DNA from: Planctomycetota bacterium
GTDB taxonomy: Bacteria; Planctomycetota; UBA1135; UBA2386
NCBI GenBank assembly: GCA_020638695.1
Contig: JACKIB010000015.1
Coordinates: 61,961-125,960, forward strand
Length of the DNA: 64,000 nt
Direction of reading: 5' to 3'
Shown here piece by piece: positions 1-8,356 of this stretch. The notes under the pieces are model-generated. The model saw only the letters and a list, made by a program, of their open reading frames with translations. It was not told the DNA's origin and searched no databases. Position 1 is the stretch's first letter. Each line of letters opens with the position of its first letter. Made by a program: the position numbers and the translations under genes.

Positions 1-9
1 TAGCGCGGA

Positions 10-1722
10 TCATTCGCCCGTAGTCCACTCGAGCCGCACCAGCTCGATGGTGCGGCCGTCGGTGCTGGTGGCGTAGCTGCGGCCCAGGTGCTCGATCACT
101 TCGGCACACGCCAGCGGCAACGTGCCGACCTTCCGGCGTTCGCCGCGCCCGAACTGCTGCGGGTCGAGTGAGCGGTAGACAGCGGTTCGCGGTGGAGCCA
201 GAGAGACGGTGCGGAACAGGTAGAACGCACCCTCGCGGTGCACCACGAACGGGTGCAGCGGCGTGTCTCCGCCCGGCGCCGAGCCGCGCCACACGCGTCG
301 CGGGGCCGACCACCGGACGAGGTCGGAGGAGCGTCGGCACAGGATCGCGCTATCGCTGGCGAAGTAGGCGAAGAATTCGTCGCCCACCTGCAGCACCATC
401 GGTTCGCGCACCGCACCGGGGCCGGCGAATGCGCGACTCTGGCCGAGCGCATTACGCGTGCGGGTGAAACTACGCCCGTCGGCACTGCTCGCCAGGCAGA
501 CCTGCCCGGTGTCGAGCTCGGAGGGACCGGCGCCGTACAGCATTCGCAGCACCTCGCCGCGCCGCGCGACGTGCGGTGCGTCGAGCCACTCGCGCGGGCC
601 GGCGGACTCGCCGTATGCCGGGTCGGCGCGCAGGGCCACGCCGCGCGGCGACCAGTGTCGTTGGGTCAGGTGTCCGGTCTGCCAGGCGCACAACACTCGG
701 CCGACAGTCGTGTCCACCGCGGCCCACAGCTGCCAGGTACCAGCGCGCCACACGGTGTGACCGGCCAGGCGGCTGCTGCCGAGCGGCCCGAGATCGGGCA
801 GCGACGCGATGCTCCACGGCGCGCCGACCAGTCGCGGCACGAGCTCGGGTGCCGGACCCGCGGGGGGCATCACTTCGGCGGTGACCGGGAAGTGGTCCGA
901 GGGAAAGCGGCCGTCCGGGCGCGTCGCGTCGATCGCTGCGCTGCGCACCGCGATCTCCGGCGAACAGAGCACGGCGTCGATCTTGCCGCCGCGCGCGCGC
1001 AGGAAGCCGTTGAAGGTCGCCACCGACTCGCGGTCCGGATGCAGGACGCGAAAGCTGTCGCGCAGCTTCTGGCCGGCGAGCCAGCGCATCGGGGCCGAAT
1101 CCTCGTCGCAGTTGAAGTCGCCGAGCAGAACGAAGGGCATCGGGAACACCCGGCGCCAGGCGCTGATCAGCCGCGCCGACTCCAACCTGGCGACCGGGCC
1201 GAGGTGATCGAAGTGCGTGTTGGCGACCAGCAGCCGGCCGTGTCGCACGCGATCGCGCACCACCGCCCATGTGCAGATGCGAGGTAGCGCCGCATCCCAT
1301 CCGCGGCTCGCCTTCACATTCGGGGTCGGGCCGAGCCAGAACGTGCCGTGAGCTTCCACCGCGAGGCGGCTGGTGTCGATCCAAAGTGGGCACCCCTCGT
1401 CTCGTTGGCCGCCCATGCGGTGTTCGCCGACTGGCTGCAGCTCGGGGAGCGCGGTGGCGAGTTGGGCCACCTGGAAGCGGAGTGCTTCCTGGAGGCCGAG
1501 CACGTGGGGGCGGAAGGCGCGGATCCGGCCGGCAACCAGCTCGGCGCGGTTCTCCCAGCGGTTGCTGCGGTCGGGTGCGGTCCCGTAGCGGATGTTGAAG
1601 GTCATGAACCGCAGCGCGGGCGCGGGGTCCTGCGCGCGCAGCGGCGACGCCGCGCACGCGATCAGCAGTGCTGCGGTGCCGAACACGGCGGCGGGTGTGG
1701 TTTCGCTGCGGAGGTCGGGCAT
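10..1722 (-). CDS. Exported endonuclease/exonuclease/phosphatase-domain protein with C-terminal beta-propeller
   Basis: Two-part secreted protein of 570 residues. A hydrophobic signal peptide (about residues 10-30, cleavage near LRAQ) precedes an EEP (DNase I/Mg-phosphodiesterase) domain. The metal and catalytic signature residues are visible: FNIR at 42-45, LQEA at 77-80 (Glu79), NTHFDH at 168-173, GDFN at 201-204 and SDHFP at 275-279. Residues from about 300 to the end look like a five-bladed propeller of the GH43/GH32 type, with repeated W- and aromatic-rich strands. The EEP domain probably hydrolyses a phosphodiester outside the cytoplasm; the substrate is unknown. The gene runs leftward, alone, opposite the nnrS gene. 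The EEP assignment is firm and the propeller family is inferred. Confidence 0.88.
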   Translation of the reverse strand: MPDLRSETTPAAVFGTAALLIACAASPLRAQDPAPALRFMTFNIRYGTAPDRSNRWENRAELVAGRIRAFRPHVLGLQEALRFQVAQLATALPELQPVGEHRMGGQRDEGCPLWIDTSRLAVEAHGTFWLGPTPNVKASRGWDAALPRICTWAVVRDRVRHGRLLVANTHFDHLGPVARLESARLISAWRRVFPMPFVLLGDFNCDEDSAPMRWLAGQKLRDSFRVLHPDRESVATFNGFLRARGGKIDAVLCSPEIAVRSAAIDATRPDGRFPSDHFPVTAEVMPPAGPAPELVPRLVGAPWSIASLPDLGPLGSSRLAGHTVWRAGTWQLWAAVDTTVGRVLCAWQTGHLTQRHWSPRGVALRADPAYGESAGPREWLDAPHVARRGEVLRMLYGAGPSELDTGQVCLASSADGRSFTRTRNALGQSRAFAGPGAVREPMVLQVGDEFFAYFASDSAILCRRSSDLVRWSAPRRVWRGSAPGGDTPLHPFVVHREGAFYLFRTVSLAPPRTAVYRSLDPQQFGRGERRKVGTLPLACAEVIEHLGRSYATSTDGRTIELVRLEWTTGE

Positions 1723-2037
1723 GACCGGGTGAACCGTGAGTCCGCAGAGGATCCTATCCCACGTCCCTCACGAGTCGACGGCCGCGAGGCCGCGAGCACC
1801 CGCGCCCCGCAGCAGGCTCGCTGGCCTTCCGCACGGGTCGCCGAAGACTTCGGGGAACACTGCTCCCAGGCGCGGATGGAGATGACCCGGTCCAGCGCCG
1901 GCGCTACCCTGCACCGATCGCCGATCGCGTTCCCCTGTCGCGTCGCGGTAGCGGCCGCTCGGACGGCGTGGGCACGGACTCACCCCGGCGATCTCCGTCC
2001 GCGTCGAGTGCGCGGCTCGGAGTCTCTTTCCACCGCG
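1723..2037. other. Divergent intergenic region
   Basis: This 315-bp gap separates the leftward EEP gene from the rightward NnrS gene and must carry both promoters. I see no convincing -35/-10 pair, RNA gene or repeat in it. The open frame that crosses it on the plus strand is an extension of the NnrS frame that also overlaps the opposite gene, so it is not counted as coding. Confidence 0.4.
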
Positions 2038-3216
2038 ATGAATGCACACGAACCCGTTGCCGTGCCGGTGCTCCGCGCCCCCGCGTGGCGTCGTGAACCG
2101 TACCGGCTGTTCTTCGCCCTCGGGTTGGTGCACGCGTGGGCCGGAGTGAGTCCGTGGTTTCTGCTCGCGGTCGGGTGGATCGATGCGGACCGGCGGGTCT
2201 ACCACTCGATTGCGCAGGTCCAGGGGTTCCTCATGTGCTTCGCAACCGGGTTCCTGTTCACCATGGTGCCCCGTCGCACCGACACCGAGGCGCCGAGCGC
2301 GTTGCAGATGGTGCTCGGACTGATCGCACCCGTCGGTGCGACCGTGTGCGCCGCGTTCGAGTGGTTCATGTTGTCGCAGAGCTTCTGGCTGCTGCTCGTC
2401 GTGGTGCTGCTCGGGTTTGCTCCGCCGCGGTTCCGGCGTGCGCCGCCCAAGCGCTTGCCGGGGTTCGTGTGGGTGCCGATCGCGCTCGGCATGGGGGTCG
2501 CGGGCTCGGGCTGCTTCGCGCTGTTCGGGATCACCCACCAGCAGCACGCGTGGCTGCACCTGCTCGGCAAGCTCCTGCTGCTGCAGGGCATGTTCCTCGG
2601 GCTGGTGATGGGGATCGGCAGCATGGTGCTGCCCTTGTTGACCCGCGGTGAAGCACCGGGCGGCAGCCGCCCCGGCGACGGGGTGCGGCGGTTGGGGCAC
2701 GGTGCAGCGGCGCTCGTGTTGCTGGGGAGCTTCGCCATCGAGGTGGCCGGCGAAGTGCGGCTCGGCTATGCGATTCGCGGATTGGTCGCGCTGGTCTTGC
2801 TCACCGGCGTCGCGGGCATTCATCGGGCCCCGCAGTGGGGCAGCGCCAACCGGGTACTGGTCTGGGCAACTGCCTGGATGGTGCCGCTCGGCTACGCCCT
2901 GGCCGCGTGGCTACCCGCGCAGGCGCAGGCGGGGTTGCACGTGGTGTTCCTCGGGGGGTTCGCGGCCATGGCCTTTGCCGTGGGGGCGCACGTGTCCGCG
3001 GCGCACGGTGGACGGAAAGACCTGCTGGTGGGATGGGGTTGGCCGGTGGTCGCCTACGGCGGGCTGTTCGCGGTGGCGCTCGTGGCGCGCTGCCTCATGG
3101 TGTTCGATCCGGTGCGCACGACGCTGTGGATGGGGTTCGGGTCGGCGGCCTTCCTGACGGGGACGGCGATCTGGGCGGTGCTGGCGATCCCGGTGTTGGT
3201 GCCCACAAAAAAATGA
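2038..3216 (+). CDS. NnrS family membrane protein
   Basis: Polytopic membrane protein of 392 residues with about 10-12 hydrophobic helices. The N-terminal stretch REPYRLFFALGLVHAWAGV and later features (QGFLMCFATGFLFTMVPR, a His-rich segment HQQHAWLHLLGK, GIGSMVLPLLTRG) are typical of NnrS, a haem- and copper-containing membrane protein linked to nitric-oxide stress and denitrification. I chose the ATG of MNAHEPVAV because the family begins there and the upstream frame lies antisense to the neighbouring gene. No nitrite or nitric-oxide reductase gene is nearby, so a role in NO tolerance is known only from the family. A strong hairpin follows the stop codon directly. Confidence 0.88.
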   Translation: MNAHEPVAVPVLRAPAWRREPYRLFFALGLVHAWAGVSPWFLLAVGWIDADRRVYHSIAQVQGFLMCFATGFLFTMVPRRTDTEAPSALQMVLGLIAPVGATVCAAFEWFMLSQSFWLLLVVVLLGFAPPRFRRAPPKRLPGFVWVPIALGMGVAGSGCFALFGITHQQHAWLHLLGKLLLLQGMFLGLVMGIGSMVLPLLTRGEAPGGSRPGDGVRRLGHGAAALVLLGSFAIEVAGEVRLGYAIRGLVALVLLTGVAGIHRAPQWGSANRVLVWATAWMVPLGYALAAWLPAQAQAGLHVVFLGGFAAMAFAVGAHVSAAHGGRKDLLVGWGWPVVAYGGLFAVALVARCLMVFDPVRTTLWMGFGSAAFLTGTAIWAVLAIPVLVPTKK

Positions 3217-3245
3217 ACCCGGAGGCGCACCACACACCTCCGGGT
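3207..3245 (-). terminator. Rho-independent terminator-like hairpin
   Basis: A perfect 9-bp stem (ACCCGGAGG at 3217-3225 with CCTCCGGGT at 3237-3245) encloses an 11-nt loop. A run of seven A lies to its left at 3207-3213, so on the minus strand the stem is followed by a T run, the orientation of an intrinsic terminator for leftward transcripts (mazG side). It may also slow rightward nnrS transcripts, but no T run follows on that side. Confidence 0.7.
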
Positions 3246-3714
3246 CAAGATCCCTGCCACAGGTCCAAAAGTACCCGTTGCAAATCTTTCCACCTCGATA
3301 GACCGAAGAAGCACGGAGTGTGCCAGTGAGGGCGGGAATCTGCAGTTTTTTCGTTAGTCATTCTTTCTAAGGTGTTTACAGCTGCATCACCCAAGATCCG
3401 CTGTGGGGAATCCGAGCACCTTCATGTCGAACTTCCGACGGAAGCAGCACGGACCTGCGACGGTGGCGCGTCGATGGACCGACGCGCCGTCGGTTCGCCG
3501 CAAGTTGGCTGTCGGTAGGAAGCAACCTAGCTTCGGCGGACAGGGCGCGGCGATCGGGTGCGGCGTGCAGCGCTGGCCTGCACAACCCGCTGCTCGCTCG
3601 GGAGGAATTGTGGAGAGCATCGCCTAAACCACTCTGGGCGAGCGGTTTGCCTTGCCTGTGCCGCGGTGGAACGCGACCCGGCGGGGCAGCCGTCGACGGG
3701 TTGCCGACGAATCG
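3246..3714. other. Gap between nnrS hairpin and mazG stop
   Basis: These 470 bases separate two convergent genes. They are somewhat AT-richer in the middle (a T6 run near 3345 and a TTCTTTCTAAGG stretch near 3361). No open frame here has recognisable similarity, and I see no tRNA, repeat or CRISPR-like structure. Confidence 0.35.
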
Positions 3715-4524
3715 TCAGGAATCCGCCGCCCGATTCTCGCGCTCCTTCGCCTCCGACCACGCCTGCTCCTTCTCTTCGAGCGGTGCCGAGCGCAGCCGCG
3801 AACCCAGCGTCCGCTCGACGTGGGCGAATCGCCGGCGGAACCTGATTGCGGTGTCTCGCAACGCCATCTCCGGGTTCACCCCGTGATGGCGCGCCAAGTT
3901 GGCGACGCTGAACAGCAGGTCTCCGAGCTCCGCCTCGATCGCTTTCGCGTCGGATTGCGCGAGGGCGTCATCCAACTCGCGCAGCTCCTCGTCGAGCTTG
4001 GCGCGCGGGCCGCTGGGGTCGGGCCAGTCGAAACCCACCCGCCCCGCCTTCTCGCCGAGGCGAAACGCGAGCAGAAGTGCCGGGAGGTCTGCCGGGAGCC
4101 CGTCGAGTAGCCCGGCCGGTTCGCTCGACTCGGCCTCGTCGCGCTCGGTCTGCTTGATGCGCTCCCAGTTCCGCAGCACCTGTTCCGAGTCCCTAGCCTG
4201 GACGTCCCCGAACACGTGGGGGTGGCGGCGAATCAGCTTGTCAGCGATGGTGCGCGCCACATCCTCGCTGCCGAACCGGCCCGCCTCGGCGGCGATCTGC
4301 GCGATCATCAGCACGTTCATCAACACGTCGCCGAGTTCCTCGCAGCTCGCGTCGGCATCGCCCGCGCGGATCGCGTCGACCGCCTCGAAAGTCTCCTCGA
4401 GCAGGTGGGGTGCCATCGACGCCTCGGTCTGCTCCCGATCCCACGGGCAGCCTCCCGGCGCGCGCAGACGGCGGATCACCGCCAACAGCCGGTCGAACTC
4501 GGGAGTGTCCGGGTGGTCGCTCAT
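3715..4524 (-). CDS. mazG: Nucleoside triphosphate pyrophosphohydrolase MazG
   Basis: House-cleaning NTP pyrophosphohydrolase of 269 residues, close to the 263 of the E. coli enzyme. It hydrolyses (d)NTPs to monophosphates plus pyrophosphate in the cytoplasm. Two MazG repeats are visible. The first has GGCPWDREQT, the helix HLLEETFEAVDAI and the metal-binding EELGDVLMNV. The second has EELRELDDAL and EAELGDLLFSVANLARH, the catalytic C-terminal repeat with its acidic residues. The start at MSDHPDTPEF fits the family, and the longer upstream frame adds 35 unrelated residues. It is leftward and monocistronic; transcription probably ends at the hairpin at 3217. Confidence 0.95.
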   Translation of the reverse strand: MSDHPDTPEFDRLLAVIRRLRAPGGCPWDREQTEASMAPHLLEETFEAVDAIRAGDADASCEELGDVLMNVLMIAQIAAEAGRFGSEDVARTIADKLIRRHPHVFGDVQARDSEQVLRNWERIKQTERDEAESSEPAGLLDGLPADLPALLLAFRLGEKAGRVGFDWPDPSGPRAKLDEELRELDDALAQSDAKAIEAELGDLLFSVANLARHHGVNPEMALRDTAIRFRRRFAHVERTLGSRLRSAPLEEKEQAWSEAKERENRAADS

Positions 4525-4836
4525 GCGGGCCTCGAATCGGGGGAGGGTTTGCCAGTCCGCGGTGCGCTGCGCGGCGCACCTGCAGTACCATTCCGCCGGC
4601 TTGACGCCCGACACCCAGCCAGCCCGCACGAGTCGTGAGCCAGCCGTAGCGCCCGCGCATCATCGCCGCGGGTAGGTTCGTGCGCCAGGAGTCTGCGCCA
4701 CAGAATGACAACCCATGAGATCCACGCCTTCCAGCACCCGTCATCCCCCGAAAGCGCCGCCGAATCCACCAATTCGACCGCGTTCTCGGGCGGCGACGTG
4801 AGCCGAGATCCTCGCGCCTCCTAGCCCGGACTATTC
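4525..4836. other. Divergent intergenic region
   Basis: About 310 bases lie between mazG and the start of the LPS-core operon. This should hold the promoters of both, but I cannot point to clear boxes. No RNA gene or repeat was recognised. Confidence 0.35.
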
Positions 4837-4953
4837 ATGACGGAGCTGCTGCAACGCTTCGGTTACCCCGTCGCCCTGATGCGATCCAGCGACACTGTCC
4901 TCGAACCCCTGGGGTCGCCCCTGGCCGTACCCGTACCGGTGCTCCCGCAGTGA
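4837..4953 (+). CDS. Small ORF upstream of and coupled to the coiled-coil gene
   Basis: A 38-codon frame beginning ATG ACG GAG CTG ends in a GTGA overlap with the GTG start of the next gene, the usual sign of translational coupling. The product (start MTELLQRFGYPVALM, rich in Val, Pro and Leu) resembles nothing I know. It may be a real small protein, a leader peptide, or chance. The duplicated copy of the next gene at 53.3 kb does not include this segment. Confidence 0.3.
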   Translation: MTELLQRFGYPVALMRSSDTVLEPLGSPLAVPVPVLPQ

Positions 4954-5294
4954 CTTCGATCCGCAAGCAGAAGAAGCGCGCCGCTTCGCAGGGTTTGACC
5001 GTGCCGGAGCTGCGCCTGGTCGAGCTCATGGAGGAGATGCTCGACAGCATGCGCTGGATGCAGGTGCTCGCCTACTCGAACCAGTACCTGGTCCAGAACG
5101 CGCTCGAGACGACCCCGCAGGAGCGCGATCGCGTGCTGGAGGCAGCGACTCGTGCGGTCGAGGCGGACCGCAAGCTGCACGATTGGCGCGCGCGCCTGGC
5201 GCAGCTCAAGTCGGAGATCGAGCAGGTCGAGCGCCGCGTCGCTCCGAGCGGTGGTGAGGGCGAGCGGAAGGCACGGGCGGCGGATGCCGAGTGA
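4950..5294 (+). CDS. Small coiled-coil protein at the head of the LPS-core operon
   Basis: A 114-residue hydrophilic, mostly helical protein. A basic N-terminus (IRKQKKR) precedes heptad-like helices around residues 20-45 and 55-100. The family is not recognised. The GTG start overlaps the preceding small ORF and the stop overlaps the start of the following glycosyltransferase, so it is probably cotranslated with the LPS genes. Residues from about 40 to the end (VLAYSNQYLVQ onward) recur, with roughly nine in ten bases matching by eye, at 53.26-53.49 kb in the mobile island. A structural or scaffolding role near the envelope enzymes is only a guess from position. Confidence 0.7.
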   Translation: MTSIRKQKKRAASQGLTVPELRLVELMEEMLDSMRWMQVLAYSNQYLVQNALETTPQERDRVLEAATRAVEADRKLHDWRARLAQLKSEIEQVERRVAPSGGEGERKARAADAE

Positions 5295-6066
5295 ATCGAC
5301 CCAGCACCGCCCCGCCAAGCTGTCCGGGTGTGTGATCGCGTTCATGGAGGCGGACCGCATCGCTGGCTGTCTGGAGTCCCTGGCCTTCTGTGACGAAGTA
5401 GTCGTGGTCGACAGCGGCAGTACCGATGCGACGCGTGAGATCGCCGCGAAGCACGGCGCCCGGGTGGTGGTGAACGCGCCGTTTCCCGGCATGTCGCAGC
5501 AGCGGCAGGTCAGTGTCGATCAGGCGACCCACGACTGGGTCCTGTGTCTCGACGCGGACGAGCGCGTGACGCCGGCGCTGCGTGCCGAGATCGAAGGGTT
5601 GCGCGCGGAGGGTTTCCGCGGCGCGGCCTACGAGATGCCGCGCGCCAACCACTACCTCGGTCGGGTGGTCCGGCACGGCCTGTTCAATCCCGACCGGAAG
5701 GTGCGGCTGTTCGACCGCCGGCAGGCGGTGTGTCGCGGTACCAACCCGCACGACCGCGTCGAACTCCTGCCGGGTGGCGAACTGCGCCGCCTGCGCGGTG
5801 CGCTGGAGCACCTCAGTTTCCGCAGCCTGCAGCACCATCTCCGCAGCATCGACAACTACACGCGGGTGGCGGCGGCGACCCTCAAAGCGCAGGGCCGTCG
5901 TGGAGCGTGGTGGGATCTACTGGTTCGGCCGCCGGCGGTGGTGTGCAAGAGCTTGGTGGTCAAGCTCGGCTTCCTGGACGGTTGGCGGGGCTTGCTGATC
6001 AGCGGGTTGGCCGGGTACTACGATTGGTTGAAGTACTGGCGACTGCGGCAGACATGGAAGTCTTGA
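5284..6066 (+). CDS. Glycosyltransferase family 2 (WaaE/KdtX-like)
   Basis: GT-A fold glycosyltransferase of 260 residues. It has the family order VIAFMEADRIAGCLESL, VVVDSGSTDAT (nucleotide-binding Asp), VLCLDADERVTPAL (DxD metal site) and the LFDRR / NPHDRVEL region. This arrangement is typical of the short GT2 proteins such as WaaE, which add a glucose or similar sugar to the LPS inner core on the cytoplasmic face. The ATG at 5284 overlaps the stop of the upstream gene by 11 bases, and the gene's own 3' end overlaps the LPS kinase start by 13 bases. The exact acceptor sugar cannot be read from sequence. Confidence 0.87.
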   Translation: MPSESTQHRPAKLSGCVIAFMEADRIAGCLESLAFCDEVVVVDSGSTDATREIAAKHGARVVVNAPFPGMSQQRQVSVDQATHDWVLCLDADERVTPALRAEIEGLRAEGFRGAAYEMPRANHYLGRVVRHGLFNPDRKVRLFDRRQAVCRGTNPHDRVELLPGGELRRLRGALEHLSFRSLQHHLRSIDNYTRVAAATLKAQGRRGAWWDLLVRPPAVVCKSLVVKLGFLDGWRGLLISGLAGYYDWLKYWRLRQTWKS

Positions 6067-7142
6067 GTCCGAGCGACCGCGAGCGCTGCGCCGCATGGTG
6101 GGAGGCAGCGGCGGCGCGTCGCGGTGAGTTGCCCGACGAGTTGCGGCCGGTGCAGGTGCGACTGGTGCGGGCGGTGGCGCGCGGCGTGCTGCCCGACGCG
6201 GGCCCGGTGTTCGTCAAGCTGATGAGCTTCCCCCGCTTCAAGGATCGGCTGCGCTACGCGTTGCGCAGCCTGCCGGCGACGCACGAAGCGCGCCTGTTGG
6301 AGCACCTGCGGGGCCGCGGGGTGCCGGTCCCCGAAGTGCGCTTCGTACGGGTGGCCCGCCGCTGCGGATTGCCGTGGTTGTCGATGCTCGCCACCGCGGA
6401 GGTTCCGGTGGTCGACGAGCCGCTGGAACCGGACGCCGGCGCGCGTGCGGTAGCGCGGCTGCTCGAGGCCGGTGTCGAGCACCCCGACCTGAATACCGGC
6501 AATTTCTTGGTGCGGCAGGACGGGGTTGTGGTGGTGCTGGACTTGCAGTCGGCGCGACTCCGCCCGGGTGGTGTGATGCCGGGTCGACGCGTCGCGATGG
6601 TCGGCAAGTTGTTCGCGGATCTGCTCGGCTTGCAGGGTGGTGCGCCGCGCTGCGACGCCGTGCAGTTGCGCGCCTGGCAGCAGGCGCTGGTGCACCACGG
6701 GGTGTGCAGCTCGGTGGAACTCGACGCCGCCCTGGCCGGCGCGGTGCAGATCGGCCAGCGCTTCCAGGTGGGGCGGATCCGCCGGTGCTTGCAGGAGAGC
6801 ACGCTGTTCCGCCGGCGGCGCGGGCTGCTCGGCGTCTCGCACGAGCGGCGCAGCCACGCCGCGGGCGGCGTCTTTGTTGAGGGCGGGGGCGAGTTGGTTC
6901 GATACTGGATCGGTGACCGTGCCCTGGAGATCTTGGATCAGCGACCGCCGCTGCTCGGTGCCCTGCACCGTCCGTGGCCGTTCCTGCCCCGACGGTACCG
7001 CGTCTACGTCTCCGCCGGTGGCGCCGACGCGCTGGCCGAGGCGGCGAACCGACTCCGCTCCGGGCATGACCGCTACCTCGATCTCGCTCGCGGCCGCGGA
7101 TCGGTGGCGCGGAGCGGCGAACCACTGAGCAAGAGTTCGTGA
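6054..7142 (+). CDS. Lipopolysaccharide kinase (Kdo/WaaP kinase-like fold)
   Basis: A 362-residue protein of the LPS-kinase branch of the protein-kinase fold. VFVKLMSFPRFKDRLRY supplies the probable ATP-binding Lys. EARLLEHLRGRGVPVPEVRF is the C-helix region. HPDLNTGNFLV contains the catalytic His-x-Asp...Asn motif, and VVVLDLQSARL the metal-binding Asp. Such enzymes phosphorylate Kdo or heptose of the LPS core in the cytoplasm. The ATG at 6054 lies inside the end of the GT2 gene, and the stop overlaps the GTG of the heptosyltransferase, giving a tightly coupled operon. Confidence 0.85.
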   Translation: MEVLSPSDRERCAAWWEAAAARRGELPDELRPVQVRLVRAVARGVLPDAGPVFVKLMSFPRFKDRLRYALRSLPATHEARLLEHLRGRGVPVPEVRFVRVARRCGLPWLSMLATAEVPVVDEPLEPDAGARAVARLLEAGVEHPDLNTGNFLVRQDGVVVVLDLQSARLRPGGVMPGRRVAMVGKLFADLLGLQGGAPRCDAVQLRAWQQALVHHGVCSSVELDAALAGAVQIGQRFQVGRIRRCLQESTLFRRRRGLLGVSHERRSHAAGGVFVEGGGELVRYWIGDRALEILDQRPPLLGALHRPWPFLPRRYRVYVSAGGADALAEAANRLRSGHDRYLDLARGRGSVARSGEPLSKSS

Positions 7143-8275
7143 GCACGATGTTCGATTACCGCGAACTGAAGCCCGATTGTCGGCACTTCCGCTGGGAGCG
7201 ACCCTGCGCACCGCACAAGGCGTCCGGGGTGACGTGTGGTTCTTGCGCGCACCACGACCCGGTTGCGCTACGGCTCGCCGTGGTCAAGCTCGCCGCGGTC
7301 GGAGACGTCTTGCGAACCACCTCGATGTTGCCGGCGATCCACGCTCGCTACCCCGGGGCGCGCGTGACCTGGATCACCTCGCCGGCGGCTGCCGACCTGT
7401 TCCGTCGCAACCCGTTGGTCGATGAGGTGTGGACCACGGCCGACGCCGGCTTTGCCCAGCGCACGCGCGTGCAGCAGTTCGACGTGGTGCTGTGTCCCGA
7501 CGCCGACCCGGCGACTGCGGCGATCGCTGCGGACCTGCGCGCCGAGGCGCGGGTCGGCTACACCCTCGACTCGCGCGGCTACGTGGTTCCGCTCGGCGCC
7601 GCGGCAGAGGCCTGGCTGCGGATGGGCATCGACGACCGGCTGAAGAAGGACAACCGGGAGACCTACCAGGCCCTGGTCGCCCGGGTTCTCGAGCTCGACC
7701 CTGCGCAGGTGCGTGAGCCGATCCTCGAGCCTTCCCCCGACGACGTCGCGGCGGCGCGGGAGCTGTGCGAACGGTTCGGATTGGTCGCGCCGATCGTCGG
7801 CATCAACACCGGCGCCGGTGGGCGCTGGCAGCGCAAGCGGTGGACCTCGGCGCACCAGCGCGAGTTCGTCGCGGGGTTGGCGCGGCGCGGCCTCTCGGTG
7901 CTGTTGCTGGGTGGACCGGAGGAGGCGGGTAGCCACGACGCATTGATCCCCGCCGGGGGTGGTGCGGTGGTCGCCAGCGCCGGGACGGACCACAGCTATG
8001 GTCGGTTTGCCGCGTTGGTCGAACGCTGCGCGGTGCTGGTCACCGGCGACACGATGGCGCTGCACGTCGCGTGTGCGCGGCGCGTTCCGGTGGTGGCACT
8101 GTTCGGCCCGACTTCGGCCACCGAGATCGAGCTGTACGGCCGGGGGGAGAAGATCGTGCCGTCTGGGCTCGACTGTCTCGGCTGCTACTTGCCGACCTGC
8201 GCCGTGGCGCCGCACTGCCAGGAGCGAATTCAGCCGCACGACGTCACGGCGGCGGTCGAGCGGCTGCTCGGCTGA
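7139..8275 (+). CDS. ADP-heptose:LPS heptosyltransferase (GT9)
   Basis: GT-B fold glycosyltransferase of 378 residues that transfers heptose from ADP-heptose to the LPS inner core. The GT9 landmarks are present: VVKLAAVGDVLRTTSMLPAI near residue 50, VGINTGAGGRWQRKRW (ADP-heptose site), VLLLGGPEE, and VTGDTMALHVACARRVPVVALFGPTS near the end. The first 40 residues carry an extra cysteine cluster (DCRHFRWERPCAPHK, then CGSC) that looks like a small metal site. The GTG start overlaps the kinase stop by 4 bases; an in-frame ATG nine bases later is an alternative. It is the last gene of the operon. Confidence 0.92.
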   Translation: MSTMFDYRELKPDCRHFRWERPCAPHKASGVTCGSCAHHDPVALRLAVVKLAAVGDVLRTTSMLPAIHARYPGARVTWITSPAAADLFRRNPLVDEVWTTADAGFAQRTRVQQFDVVLCPDADPATAAIAADLRAEARVGYTLDSRGYVVPLGAAAEAWLRMGIDDRLKKDNRETYQALVARVLELDPAQVREPILEPSPDDVAAARELCERFGLVAPIVGINTGAGGRWQRKRWTSAHQREFVAGLARRGLSVLLLGGPEEAGSHDALIPAGGGAVVASAGTDHSYGRFAALVERCAVLVTGDTMALHVACARRVPVVALFGPTSATEIELYGRGEKIVPSGLDCLGCYLPTCAVAPHCQERIQPHDVTAAVERLLG

Positions 8276-8356
8276 TCGGGGCGATCCACGGGCTGAGGAC
8301 CGGCCGCGCCGTCTCTTGCCCTCGCAAGTGAACGGTCCGAGCTACACTGTCGCGCG

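Noticed and set aside
1348..2037. 622-residue start for the NnrS protein
   Set aside because: The extra 230 codons lie antisense to the EEP-domain gene and have no membrane-protein character. The family start is at 2038.
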